This document shows, in pieces, positions 11,561-22,060 of a stretch of 64,000 nt of DNA. Position 1 is the first letter of the stretch. The number at the start of each line of letters is the position of its first letter. The notes beneath the pieces are model-generated. The model ran no database searches and was not told the DNA's origin. It saw only the letters and a program-made list of their open reading frames with translations. The stretch is from Selaginella moellendorffii (lineage: Eukaryota; Streptophyta; Lycopodiopsida; Selaginellales; Selaginellaceae), in the NCBI RefSeq assembly GCF_000143415.4, contig NW_003314274.1, positions 1,758,260 through 1,822,259 on the forward strand, written 5' to 3'. Made by a program: the position numbers and the translations under genes.

Positions 11561-13154
11561 AAGCACCTTGAGATTGAAGATTGCTTATATTCTAGTCTAT
11601 CATAGAAGAGCTGATGAAATGATGTAAACTACCATGACTTGATTGCAAGGTACTAATGATGGAAGAATTACCCTTCTAAGTTAGGGTGGAGAAACTAAAT
11701 GGAATCTTTCATGGGGTGTTCATCAATCTTCACTTGCTGGACATTTCTCTTATTTATGCTAAAGTATCATTAACATAAAGAGCAATAAGCACAAAGGAGG
11801 CCTTTTAAAATAAAGATTTGAATCTGTATCTTCAACCACTTCAAAAGTATACTCTATATCTTTTAAATGAAGGATGACCAAGCCTAAAATGCTATAAATT
11901 ATAAATACTAGAAGTAGTGATTGCAGACTAACTTGTGAAATATCAAGGATATAAAGGTGATTTTGTCATGGAGTATATGACAAAAGATGACCATGTAAAG
12001 TAAAAGAGCATCCACAAGAATCAAAAGTTGGTAAATTACCCATATTACAATATGAGTAATAAACAAAAGATTAGTGTAAAGTGATGGAACATGAAAAATG
12101 CTTTTGACAAAATGAGTCACCTTCTGCTATGTGGCATCAGAGGCAATGATAAGAGTAAAAGAAGAATTAATAATTGACAAAGTGCTAATAACATAAGCAT
12201 AATTGTGTTTAAAATCCTCAATAATAAGAGGATGAATCATTGAGAGTAGCATATGTCTGTTATTGTTTTCCATTAAGACTAGTAGTCATATAACTTGAGG
12301 AAGTTGTCATAGATAAGGATAATATGAAAAACTGAATGAATATAATCTGGACACTAACAACAAATTTGGGAAGCATGTCTAGAATAATGACAAAACCCAA
12401 AAGATTAATAACAAAAGTATGCTATATGACGAGATTGACCAGCAACCACTGTTAGAATGACCATAGGAATAAAATGAATCTTGTGTAAAAGAGAGTTGCT
12501 TATTTGAAATATAAGCACTAGTAGAAAGTGATTGAGAGTAAAGTGCTAGAGTAGAAATGTTGAAGGAAGATACTAAAGAAAATGGTCATAAATGGGAGTA
12601 AGAGCAATCTTAAAAGTACACTAATCATTTATCATAACCATGATAGTAACCACATTAAAATACTCTAAAGGAAGAATATTCAAAAACTGAAGTGATCTTT
12701 TAGGGTAAAAATCATGCCTATTTGCTTTAAAAGATCCTTAAAATGTTTAATATGTCACTCAAGATCAATGTCAAAAATATATTTGAGGGATTTAAATTGC
12801 TCTTTCAAATAAAGAATCTCTGTATCAATCTTCTAACTAAAAGATCATGAAGATATGACTAAATAATAGTAGCAGAAGGATGGGATAAAACATTAATATA
12901 GATATTATTCTGAAGAGTCAACAATAAAGTAGAACAAACATAAATATCTTTCTTGAGCTTTCCCATATTTAGAAATGCTTTGTACAAAAGCGACCATCAT
13001 AAGTCACTAAGTCTGTTGGCCATGTTGATTGTTTACCACATAATCAGTATTAAGCATTGACCACACAAACAAAGATACAATAAAACCCACTCCAACAATA
13101 ACAACAGTCTATCAATATAAATAAAATAATTAATAAATGAGCTTAAAAAAATCA

Positions 13155-13390
13155 AGAGAGCTCAACAAAACCTATGTTTTAACAAAAGAGCTTAATAAAA
13201 TCAACATTCCAACAATGAAGCTCAACAAAATTAATATATCGATAATCCTTTATATCAAACCATATAAGAGTAGCTAACTAAAGAGCTCAACAAAATTGAC
13301 ATTCTGACAAGGAAGCTCAACAAAATTGATATTCCAACAAGGAAGCTTAACAAAATCAAAATGTTAACAATCCTTTACATAAAAAAAAAA
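13155..13390. repeat. Degenerate tandem repeat, unit about 30 bp
   Basis: The phrase 'agctcaacaaaatt.acattc.aacaa' recurs at least six times with substitutions and small indels, inside the copia relic. A looser 'aacaatc' pattern continues to about 13565. Confidence 0.6.
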
Positions 13391-13874
13391 CCATACGTTA
13401 GTAGCTGACAAAAGCGATCAACAAAATCAACAATCTAACAATTACTTTAACGATATTGATCAACAAAAATTTTGACAAATTGACAGTCTAACAATCTTTG
13501 GCAACAATTCTTTTTAATAATCTATTTCAATAATCCATTCTGATAATCCTTTTTGACAATCCTTGTTAACAGAACAATAATGCTCTTCAATACCAAACAA
13601 TACTCGAAATGTGGTATATATGTTCTTAATCATCAAAATTGAGGATAATTTAGCCCTACACAAAAGCTACATGTTCCAAGATATTCAAATTAGAGATGTG
13701 AAAGAATTCAGAAAATTCCCACAACTAATGTAGTCATTTGGACAAACAGAATGATTGAAAATAGTATAAACCTATGTACTTCTAAAAATCATAATCATGG
13801 CTTTGGGTATAAACTCTTTATCTAAAGACTCCAAAGACTCTTATGCTGCTCTGTAACAGGTTGATTGGATCACT

Positions 13875-13886
13875 GCTATGATACCA
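13875..13886 (-). other. Primer-binding site of the copia relic
   Basis: The minus strand reads TGGTATCATAGC, one base from the plant copia consensus TGGTATCAGAGC that pairs with initiator tRNA-Met. It sits directly next to the LTR edge. Confidence 0.6.
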
Positions 13887-14005
13887 TGTTATCTTGATTG
13901 AATCCCTAATGCACAATCCTTAATTGATGTGGACTTATATATATATATATACATATATAAGGAAAACATGTCCAGATATAAAATAGATCCTTATATAGAC
14001 TAACA
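13887..14005 (-). repeat. LTR of the copia relic
   Basis: A 119 bp segment bounded by TGTTA and TAACA, the usual copia LTR termini. It contains an (AT)n tract near 13938-13962. On the minus strand it directly precedes the primer-binding site. At 119 bp it is short for a copia LTR. Confidence 0.6.
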
Positions 14006-14660
14006 CTATGTTCTGGTGGCCGTGCCCCAAAGATCCAAGGCTTATGCCTTCTCACCAACCTTGTCGCTGCAACCAGCATTGTCACTCTCCAAATATCCTA
14101 TCCACATATGTGAGCCAGCAATCCACTCCTCATTCCTCATCCATGAAGTTACATGGCCCAAAAAAGTAGGCAAGGATCATTGAGGCTACATACTTCTCAT
14201 AAACATGCCAATAAGACAAAAAAGATTAAGCTCTTTGATCAGCACTGGATTACTTTGAGTGCTTTGAGCAATATGGTTCTCTCCTCGAGGCTCTCGTCCA
14301 TGAAAGCTGGAGGGTATGGAGGCATCAAGTGTACATAGATAAGGTTGATCTCAGAATAAGAACCTTTACTTTATTATCATCTACCTTTCTGTAGAAATCC
14401 TCAAAAAATTTGCAAAAATAATAAGAGTTATATGTAAGACATAAGACAGGAACTTCAACTAATAGTTCATATGAACCTTTATGGTCTTAATATATATTTA
14501 TTAACGATTTAGCAAGTCCCCAGTTATTTTTCACCTGGGTAGCATTATGCACGAGGTTTTGATATTCAGGAAAGTCCTCAACTTTTGGCAAATTTCTTAA
14601 GATTAAATTGGTGTAACGATAGGAATGCAAACTTGGTTTGATGAAAATGCACAAGCATGT
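14006..14660. other. No gene recognised
   Basis: Mixed-composition sequence between the copia LTR and the next putative gene. No convincing frame or motif was found. Confidence 0.5.
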
Positions 14661-15110
14661 TTAGCTTAATTTAGTGTTGCCATTTCTTTTCTGGCCTCCA
14701 ATACTTTTCTCGCCTACCAAAGAGAAAAATCACAAAAGCTTTCAAGAACACGCAACATTGCACAAACCTTCTAGAGGATGATTATCCATCCATTCCTCTT
14801 CTGGTGTCTTCCAGGTGACGGGAGCAAAGTCCACCAGCATCTGCTCGCAACTTTCGAGAGCCATCATCATATCTGTCTCACCTAAACAACAAGAGCGCTT
14901 TCAAATTATGAAGGATCTACAGAGAGAAGTGACTGACTACAAACTCTTGTAGTTCGATTTCCCCATTTCCTCCAGCATCTCAGCAATGGGCACGAGCTCC
15001 AATTCCCTGCCCTTGCTCGTTGTAACCGCTTCTTGGTATTGCCCAAGCTGAGGAGCCACCACAACTCCAACAAGAAATCAAGAAAAACAGGAGCTCCCAG
15101 CTCAGTGACA
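14661..15110 (-). CDS. Unidentified three-exon gene, copy 1 (5' end unclear)
   Basis: Minus strand: an exon ending at 14945, a middle exon 14768-14881 (114 nt) and a last exon 14661-14713. The 5' limit near 15110 is not defined. The first exon reads VVVAPQLGQYQEAVTTSKG then RELELVPIAEMLEEM. The middle exon reads ETDMMMALESCEQMLVDFAP, then TWKTPEEEWMDNHPLE. Splice sites and phases agree with copy 2 at 16.6-17.1 kb, which supports a real gene model. I do not recognise the family. The last exon (ending GNTKLS) differs completely from copy 2. Either copy could be a pseudogene. Confidence 0.45.
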
Positions 15111-15887
15111 GCTGAACACGGCATCATCACCCCCTGGCCAACTACGACGCCCACTGTGACCAAATATTTCCAGCTGCAAAGCCATCGCTTCACAGCCATG
15201 AAGGTGGCAAAGCTTAGATTATATAAATTGCCTGGAACTAAAGACGCTGATCATGGTGGCATTGTCGGCTTGGCCGCCTCTGCTGTTGTTGGACGATGGC
15301 ACAACACACCCGAGCACTGTCCAACAGGTTCCATTCGGCCTGATGAGAGTCGCCATCCCCATGCGGCTTTCAATCCCCGGCGGCTGAGACAATCTGCGAG
15401 AGCCGAGATGCACCGAGCCGATCATGCTCCCCACCTTTTCTTGCAGAAGAGGTGCGTACGTGACCTTCGGCGGTTTTAAACACCAGCCTATAGTCATGTT
15501 CCTTCTTGTTCTGGTACAAGTCCTCCTTCATGGCGTTACTTCTAGCCACATCCATCCGATGGCGATGATCGAGTTCCTGCTCCCTGGCTACCATTCGGGC
15601 AAACGCTTTGCCCACTTTCGTTTTGTGGAATGTGTCCGTCTCGCTGCGATGGCGCTTGCCAGTGATGACAAGAAGAGGCCGTCGCCCAGCTGTGCGTGAT
15701 TTGGCTGCAAGGAGAGCAACGAGGTGATCTGATCCAGGGACATGACCGGGTTCCTTGAGCAGGGCCAAGTCAGCGGCACGGCGGGTCCAGCCCCCAGTGC
15801 GCTGCAATGCCATCCAGCATGACGTGGCCTCCATGCTTTCAGTTTCTTTCTTTTTTTTAGTTAAAATTTCCACTTAACTTTTGTTAG

Positions 15888-16376
15888 CGGCACCATGCGC
15901 CCGCGTACAGAAATCATACGAATGTTGCTGTGAGGTAAGAACTTTCTTCTCTTCTCTCTGGCGTTCTTTGGAGATTCTTATGGTTTTTTTTTTAATGTTC
16001 TTCTAGAGTTTCTGCACACAATGCTACAGACGGTAAAGCCAGTGTGGGCATTTCGACTCTCCCTTGGGATCGCCCAGTGCTGGGGACTGTGCCTCGTGCG
16101 TTGGTAATACTTTGCTTGTTTCGCAACACGTTTGTTTCACAAACTAGATCTATCTCGTGGTCACAGCGTCAATGCTAGTTCTACGCTACATTGTTGATTC
16201 CGGCTAAACTCCTGTAAGTCCAATTCGGATCTTGTTGCTTAAGCTGTCAGGATAGTGCTGGGAGCTTTCCAGGCCTCTTCTGGTTTCATTACGAACTCAT
16301 AAGTGGTGATCAAACAGGTGCAGTGATCAATTTCGAGGCTACCGGACCTGGTATGATTTTTGTGCCGGGCAGTTGA
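15888..16376 (+). CDS. Unidentified three-exon gene fragment (3' part)
   Basis: Three exons in matching phase: 15888-15934, 16007-16103 and 16251-16376, with introns of 72 and 147 bp and standard GT/AG sites. The joined frame encodes about 89 residues. It includes YRNHTNVAV, DGKASVGISTLPWDRPVLG, FWFHYELISGDQTGAVINF and the end EATGPGMIFVPGS followed by a stop. I do not recognise the family. No initiating ATG is in frame in the first exon, so it is either the 3' end of a larger gene or a truncated copy. Confidence rests on phase agreement only. Confidence 0.35.
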
Positions 16377-16564
16377 GCAGCCAAGATTCAGAAAGCTTCA
16401 AGAGGTAAACAAAATAAATACTTAGCTTTAATCTTTCTCAAGACATCAATGGTGTTCTTATTTCTAAAGCGCACACCAGAAAACTAATTATCTCACTCCA
16501 CAACAATTTCTCATCCATAAACTGTCTGCCAATACTTTTCTCGCCTCCAACTCTTCTGTCGCCT

Positions 16565-17068
16565 TCAAGTCTTGTCTCTCGACTTCAACTCTTGGCTCGA
16601 CAGCAACTTCCCTCTGGGAGCTTTCCCAGCTCTCAACAGTCTAGTCTTTATAGACTTTCCAGCCTCGGCAAACTCTGTACCATATTCAGAAAAACATTCA
16701 AGAACAGGTAAAACGAAGACGCATTGCACAAACCTTCCAGGGGATGAGTATCCATCCACTCTTCCTCCGGCAGCTTCCAGGAGACGGGAGCAAACTCCAG
16801 CAGCATCTGCTGGTGGCTTTTGAGAGCCATAATCATATCCGTCTCATCTAAAATACAAGTGCTTGCAAATTACCAAAAGAGCAATAATTACGAACTCACT
16901 CTTGTAGTCTGATGTCTGCAGTTCCTCCAGCACTTGTGCAATGGGCGTGAGCTCCAATTCCCTGCCCTTGCTCGTCGTCACCCTTCCTTCTTGGTAGAGC
17001 CCAAGCTGAGGAGCCACCACAACTCCAACAAGATATCCAGTTGATTTAAAATTGGCATCATACGACAC
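16565..17068 (-). CDS. Unidentified three-exon gene, copy 2 (5' end unclear)
   Basis: Paralogue of the gene at 14.7-15.1 kb, about 1.9 kb away in the same orientation. Exons on the minus strand: one ending at 16900 (open to about 17068), 16734-16847 (114 nt, same length as in copy 1) and 16565-16674. The residues in common include GVVVAPQLG.YQE, VTTSKGRELEL.PIA..LEE and PEEEWMD.HPLE. The last exon gives a basic tail (KSIKTRLLRAGKAPRGKLL) not found in copy 1. Sequence matching the copy 1 last exon lies just beyond the stop here, near 16525-16555. No ATG opens the first exon in frame, so an upstream exon is likely missing from the model. Confidence 0.45.
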
Positions 17069-18879
17069 CCATGATGAGATCCGGCCACACTGAGTAGCTG
17101 CTCACTGTGACTAAATATTTCGAGTCACAACACCATTTCTCCACACACATGCAGGTGGTGAAACTTAATTGAGGGAGCCATCAACTGGCACGCCACCAAA
17201 TCGTTGTAAGTAGCACTGATTCTGCATTCGAACCACGGAGCATCACCACATGCACTATATTGCAGTTAGGATAGATTTATCACTTAAATATTTTTCTCGT
17301 GTCATATTCCATTTCCACCAATAAAATATAAACTTCTGTAACAATAACAAAGTGAGCTCTATAAAGGATGAAGTACTTGTGGGAATTATGCAAACAACTA
17401 GATGCTTTGCAAGATGACCTTTGTCCTATGTAGTGTATTTAACTTGGAGGCACAATAACTATTGACTCTTTTAAATCCTTGATCTTGCCAACATATTGAA
17501 TGCATTTGTGGACATGGAAGAGCTGAGTGAGGGGGCAACTTCCAGGAGTATAGCCTCCACGAATTCATTCTATCTGCTTTAGTTGTTGTTATTGATATAT
17601 CAAAGCTTCCAATTTACTCACTAGTTGCTACTCATGGCAATTGTCTCTATAGTAGAGGCAAGCTAAGTATATATGGAAGCCAGCTTTTGGAAGACTTCAT
17701 CACCGATATATAAAGAACAACACTTAGGAAAAAACATTTATTATCTTCACTTCTAATATTGTGATCATTTTGGCTTTGACACTTATGAATATTTGAGACT
17801 TTGCACCTTGTAACACTTTGAAAAATATTTGGACCTCACACTCACATTTCTAAGCTCTCGTTATCAACATTGTTTGTTACTACTGCTCTCTATAGACACA
17901 ATGGACAAGCCGTTCATCATGGTCTACCTCATCAAACTCTGTGATTCCAATGCTATCTAGGAGTTCCTTGTCCACCAGACAAATCCTTTACTCCTCCAGG
18001 CCACAAAGAGTGCACAAACCCTTGTAAATTACACACAAATGCCATTTGAATCAAATGGCTTCAAGCATAGCAAGGACTCAACAATCTCTCCAAGTTTCTA
18101 TGCATTGCTCTTACAACCTATACTTCCACAAGCACATTGGCACCCTTGTGAGGGATGGGAACCCAAGCATTTCCCCCTAAAAGCCTCAATTCCTTTATGC
18201 ACGAGGCCCATCTACACGTGGTAATAGCATGTGTTGAACTCTTTTAAATGTTGTTGGCTTAGGCTGATTCAGATTTTTCTAAAAACTGCTTTAATGAGAT
18301 CTTGCTTTGTCTTGAGAGATATACATACTGTGTTCTTCCTAAAATGATTTACCAGTGCTTTGGCAATCATCTACTTATGCCTTGTTCCCACTTCCATTTT
18401 ACCCTTACAATGGCACTTGCCCAACACTCCCACTGTCCAGCCAACCTAAACACAATTCCTGTACATAAATTGATGTCATTTTTTGCTGAGTTGGCCCACT
18501 GGATATAACCTGAGGGTCAGATTTATGCCCTGGTAGGAGAATTTATCTAAGAGTCCTTGTTTGTGAAGTCCAAAGCAACATCCCCACAATGAATAAATGA
18601 TCCAAAATCTAATCTAGGAGACTGTGAAAAGTAGTAGTAGTAGCAAATTTGCATGGCAAGGTGGATCTTTGTCATGCATCACACCCCTGGTGAAGGTTCA
18701 ACTCTAATTTCAGTTCTGTTAAATTATGTTTTATAATTACAAATTCTACAAAAAATTATAAAAACGAATTTGTCATACAATAATTTATTATATGTGTATA
18801 ATTTGTCTTGGTATAATTTTAGTTAAGGTATCAAAACAAAGTATCAGTGGTTAAAAGTATACATGCAACAATTCTTGGT

Positions 18880-19435
18880 TTCTTAATAGTAGTGCTATTT
18901 CTGTTTATTATTATTTATTAATTTCGAAGTTTATAAATTATAAAAATATTTTATAATTTATAAATAGAAGATTAATCTTATTGAAATCAACCATTAGATA
19001 GTAGAATAAACTAGAATATATTGAAATATATTTAGGAAAGTTTATAAATTATAAATACAAGATTAATCTAAAGGAATAACAACTGTTAGATCATAGAATA
19101 TTCCAAAAATTTTAAGCATGTTCTAAGTATATTCACTAAAAAGTTTGCTATGTGTTGGATGCAGCAATGTTTGGTATGCTTAATAGTAGTGTTATTCTTA
19201 TTTATTGATTCTATTGGTCAAATGGAAATTTATAATTATAAATTTTTATATAATTTATAAAAAAGATTAATCTTATTGTATATCAACCATTAAATAGTAA
19301 AATAAAAAATAATATACTAAAAAGTGTTTAGGAAAATTTATAAATTATAACTGCAAAATTAATCTAAATGAATGACAACCGTTAGAAGGTAGAACATCTT
19401 AAAAATCCAAATATATTCTAGGTATATCCACTACC
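18880..19435. repeat. Two-copy AT-rich tandem repeat, period about 297 bp
   Basis: 'ttaatagtagtg' starts one unit at 18883 and the next at 19180. Both units continue with palindromic 'tttataaattata' blocks, 'aagattaatcttattg...tcaaccatta.atagta', and end near 'tat(a/t)c.actA'. Divergence is moderate. The internal 'ttataatttataaattata' words are self-complementary and could fold. Confidence 0.65.
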
Positions 19436-20082
19436 CTTATAGGTTTGCTTAAGAAAATAAAAAAATGACAAAAAATTGAAACTAAACTTAACCACTTCCT
19501 CTAAAGCTAGCCTTTGACTCTTAAATTAAATGCTTGAATCCATGTTTTTGAGGCTTATTGACACAAGTTGTAGTCATGGCCCTTGCAAGAAATCTTCCAA
19601 GCCCTCCAATGACCTCTTCTACTCCATTGGCTACTGCTCCAAAGGTATATGTAATATTAATACATATACTAATCTATCACAATAAGGAGGAGTTGCTGAA
19701 CTTTTTGGGCCACTAGATCCAGCCGTTTAATGGGGGATAACTGTAAAGGGGTTATTTCTTTAACCACGTGTTAGCGAATAATCATATTGATGTTTGCTCC
19801 CGGCCAATAGGAGGCAGCCAAGCTGCGTGGGGTGAGAGAAGAGGTGCAGTAACACGTGTCACATGCAAAGTGTACTGTCCCTGTCATGGGCATCAAGATC
19901 ACTCGAGCAGCAACAGCAGCCCAAGGCCTTGAGGAAGATTTGGTGACTAGAGTAGGATCGATCATCCTCCTGGTGGTGGAGCAAGGTGTCACAGCATCTG
20001 GATGCGCTGCTTGCCTTGTTCATTAGCCATGGTGACAAAATCTTCAGCATGGAGATGCAATCAAGCAGCGAAAGAAAAACTA

Positions 20083-20306
20083 TAGCTAGGTTATACTTCT
20101 CAAGATCATCTCCCAGGATTGCCAAGAGCTTTTCAGGAAGCAATGCAAAGAGCCCATCATCAAGAAATCCATTGAGAAGAGGGAATTTTTGCTAAACCAT
20201 TTGAATTGGAAAAGACACATAACTGCAATTTTTGCTGGTGTGATTTTGCTCACAACTCCTATATTTGTGGCCAATGCTCTCATGATATGCTCCTGTCTTT
20301 TGAAAG
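20083..20306 (+). other. Orphan exon-like frame encoding one transmembrane segment
   Basis: An open frame follows an AG at 20081-20082 and runs to a GT near 20311. It encodes a basic stretch (KKSIEKREFLLNHLNWKRH) followed by ITAIFAGVILLTTPIFVANA, a clear hydrophobic helix, then Cys residues. No start codon, no matching neighbouring exons in phase and no family recognised. It could be a relic of a membrane-protein gene. Confidence 0.25.
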
Positions 20307-22060
20307 AATGTTGGTAATTTTATTCTTTTCTTTTGTCCTTCAAGAAAGACAAGTGTTGTTTTATTTATTTTTCTCTAGATTGGAGCTCACTCGATGCATT
20401 GCAAATCCTTTGTGCTCGCAAACTTGTAATGATCAACTTGACAAGACTAAGTGCCAAGTAAGTCTTGAGATTTTGTGTAAAATTTCTTTTGGATCAATCA
20501 ATTGTTGTGATTCAAGAATACTTTCAAATAAAATATGGAGACATTTTTTAGAACAAAGTGGTGGATGAATTTAACAATTGCGCAGTAAGCCACAAGACAA
20601 GGGGCATTTCCCAGTCCCACCACCCTGGGGCTCGTGAGTGTTGGGAATACTAAGATAATGTATGCAATATTTGATTAAGTAGTAATATTTTAAAATCTTT
20701 TTCCTAATTGTAAAAATAGTTTATTAGTACATAATACTATGGAATTATAGTTTTGATAGCATATATATTTACAAAAGATTTTGTTAGTAATTATTTTCTC
20801 GACTGAATCTGGGTAGTAATATATGAATTTTTCTAAAAACTTATTGTTTTATATTCTAAGTAAACCACATAATTAAGTAATGTCATGCTAATAATAATGA
20901 GTAATTATTATTCTTAGTAATTTTTTTCTTAATATAAGTTTATCTCAAGTAAAAATATAATTTATATATAACATATTATTAATAATAGAAATTTTATTTT
21001 TACTTTTTTCTGGTCGGGTAATTTTCTAAATATATTCATATTTCCAAATAATAATTTGTATTTAATATTTTTATTAATAAATATTTATTATTACTTTTAT
21101 CTGGGAATATATTTTGTTCTAAATATTTATATTATCAAGTTTACAAGAATTGATTTTTGTGTTCACCTAACATTTGCTGGGCATAATTCCCTCAATTCTT
21201 CTTTCAAAGTGAAATACAATATTTATTTTGATACTATTCCATTTTTAGTTTTTAATATAGCAAAATTATAACAATCAATATAACATATACTGGACAACAT
21301 ATGCTAACTAATACTAACTTTTCTTTATTAACAGAAGGTCTAGAAATCTACCCATGAATGCTTCTTTAGCCGCAGCTGTACATTGTGGGATAGAATTAGT
21401 GCGCGCTGTAGCTGTGTAATCTCATGAGTTCTTGGGAATTGAATTTCAGTCCAAAAGTGATTGGGGTAAAATTTTAGGGCTCGATGGTTTAAGCTTCAGG
21501 TCCTTTTTCTTAACTCCTCCGTTGTTAGAAGGATGAAATAAAAAAGTAGTCTCGGAGGAAATCGAGACAAGGCAAATAAAATCTTCGAATATGCTAATCG
21601 CAGTTTCAGTTTGAGCAGCTCTGACAACGATGGAACATCTGGTATTTCTTGAAATTTTTGTTCACTTTCCATAGTTTTCTCGCCTGCTTCGACGTACTGA
21701 CAGTCATATTGCTATATATTTATCTTTAAACGCCCAGTCCGGCTGGCTGGGATGATACATCGTCTCGTTCTCGGCTAAAGAATAATTTATCAGGTATGCC
21801 TTATAGATTTTGCAAAAAACAAAAAGAACAGAAATAAAGAGAAGAAAAAGAAATAGCTGGTTTCTGATTTTCATATTGTTTAATTTTAGAGAAGGCATTT
21901 GGCGTTGCCTGCGTCTAAACACTTGGTGAAGCTTGTAGCCGGCACTTGCCTTACCCCAGTTGCTATGCCATGGGCAGCCCGCCGGCTGAAACTCTACGTA
22001 AGCGACAAACTCGAGCCAACTAAATGAATACAAGGCACTGACGCTGGGGTTTTAACAGGG

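Larger units (their letters stand above)
11560..14005 (-). mobile_element. Decayed Ty1/copia LTR retrotransposon
   Basis: Read on the minus strand. A short LTR lies at 13887-14005, immediately followed by a primer-binding-site-like block (13875-13886). Further left are scraps of pol in the expected order: a stretch resembling the region downstream of the copia protease (VKSIFHVPSLYTNLL, within 11908-12120), the pre-integrase motif HFRLGHPSF (11865-11891), and a relic of the reverse transcriptase catalytic block, LYVNDTLA (11757-11783, canonical YVDD). The close spacing of the last two implies a large internal deletion of integrase and most of the RT. Stops and frameshifts are everywhere, so it is dead. 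The left boundary is approximate; no second LTR was found. Confidence 0.65.
17069..22060. other. 5 kb AT-rich stretch with repeats and one orphan exon
   Basis: Mostly AT-rich and gene-free. It contains a (GTA)n run near 18631-18643, the tandem repeat at 18880-19435 and an isolated exon-like frame at 20083-20306, each listed separately. 20600-21300 is extremely AT-rich. 21400-22060 is more balanced and is probably the upstream region of the receptor kinase. Confidence 0.6.

Noticed and set aside
15370-15873. Minus-strand opening of 167 codons, Arg/Lys-rich
   Set aside because: No family resemblance, no partner exons in phase, and it lies in a rearranged zone; could be chance in GC-richer DNA.
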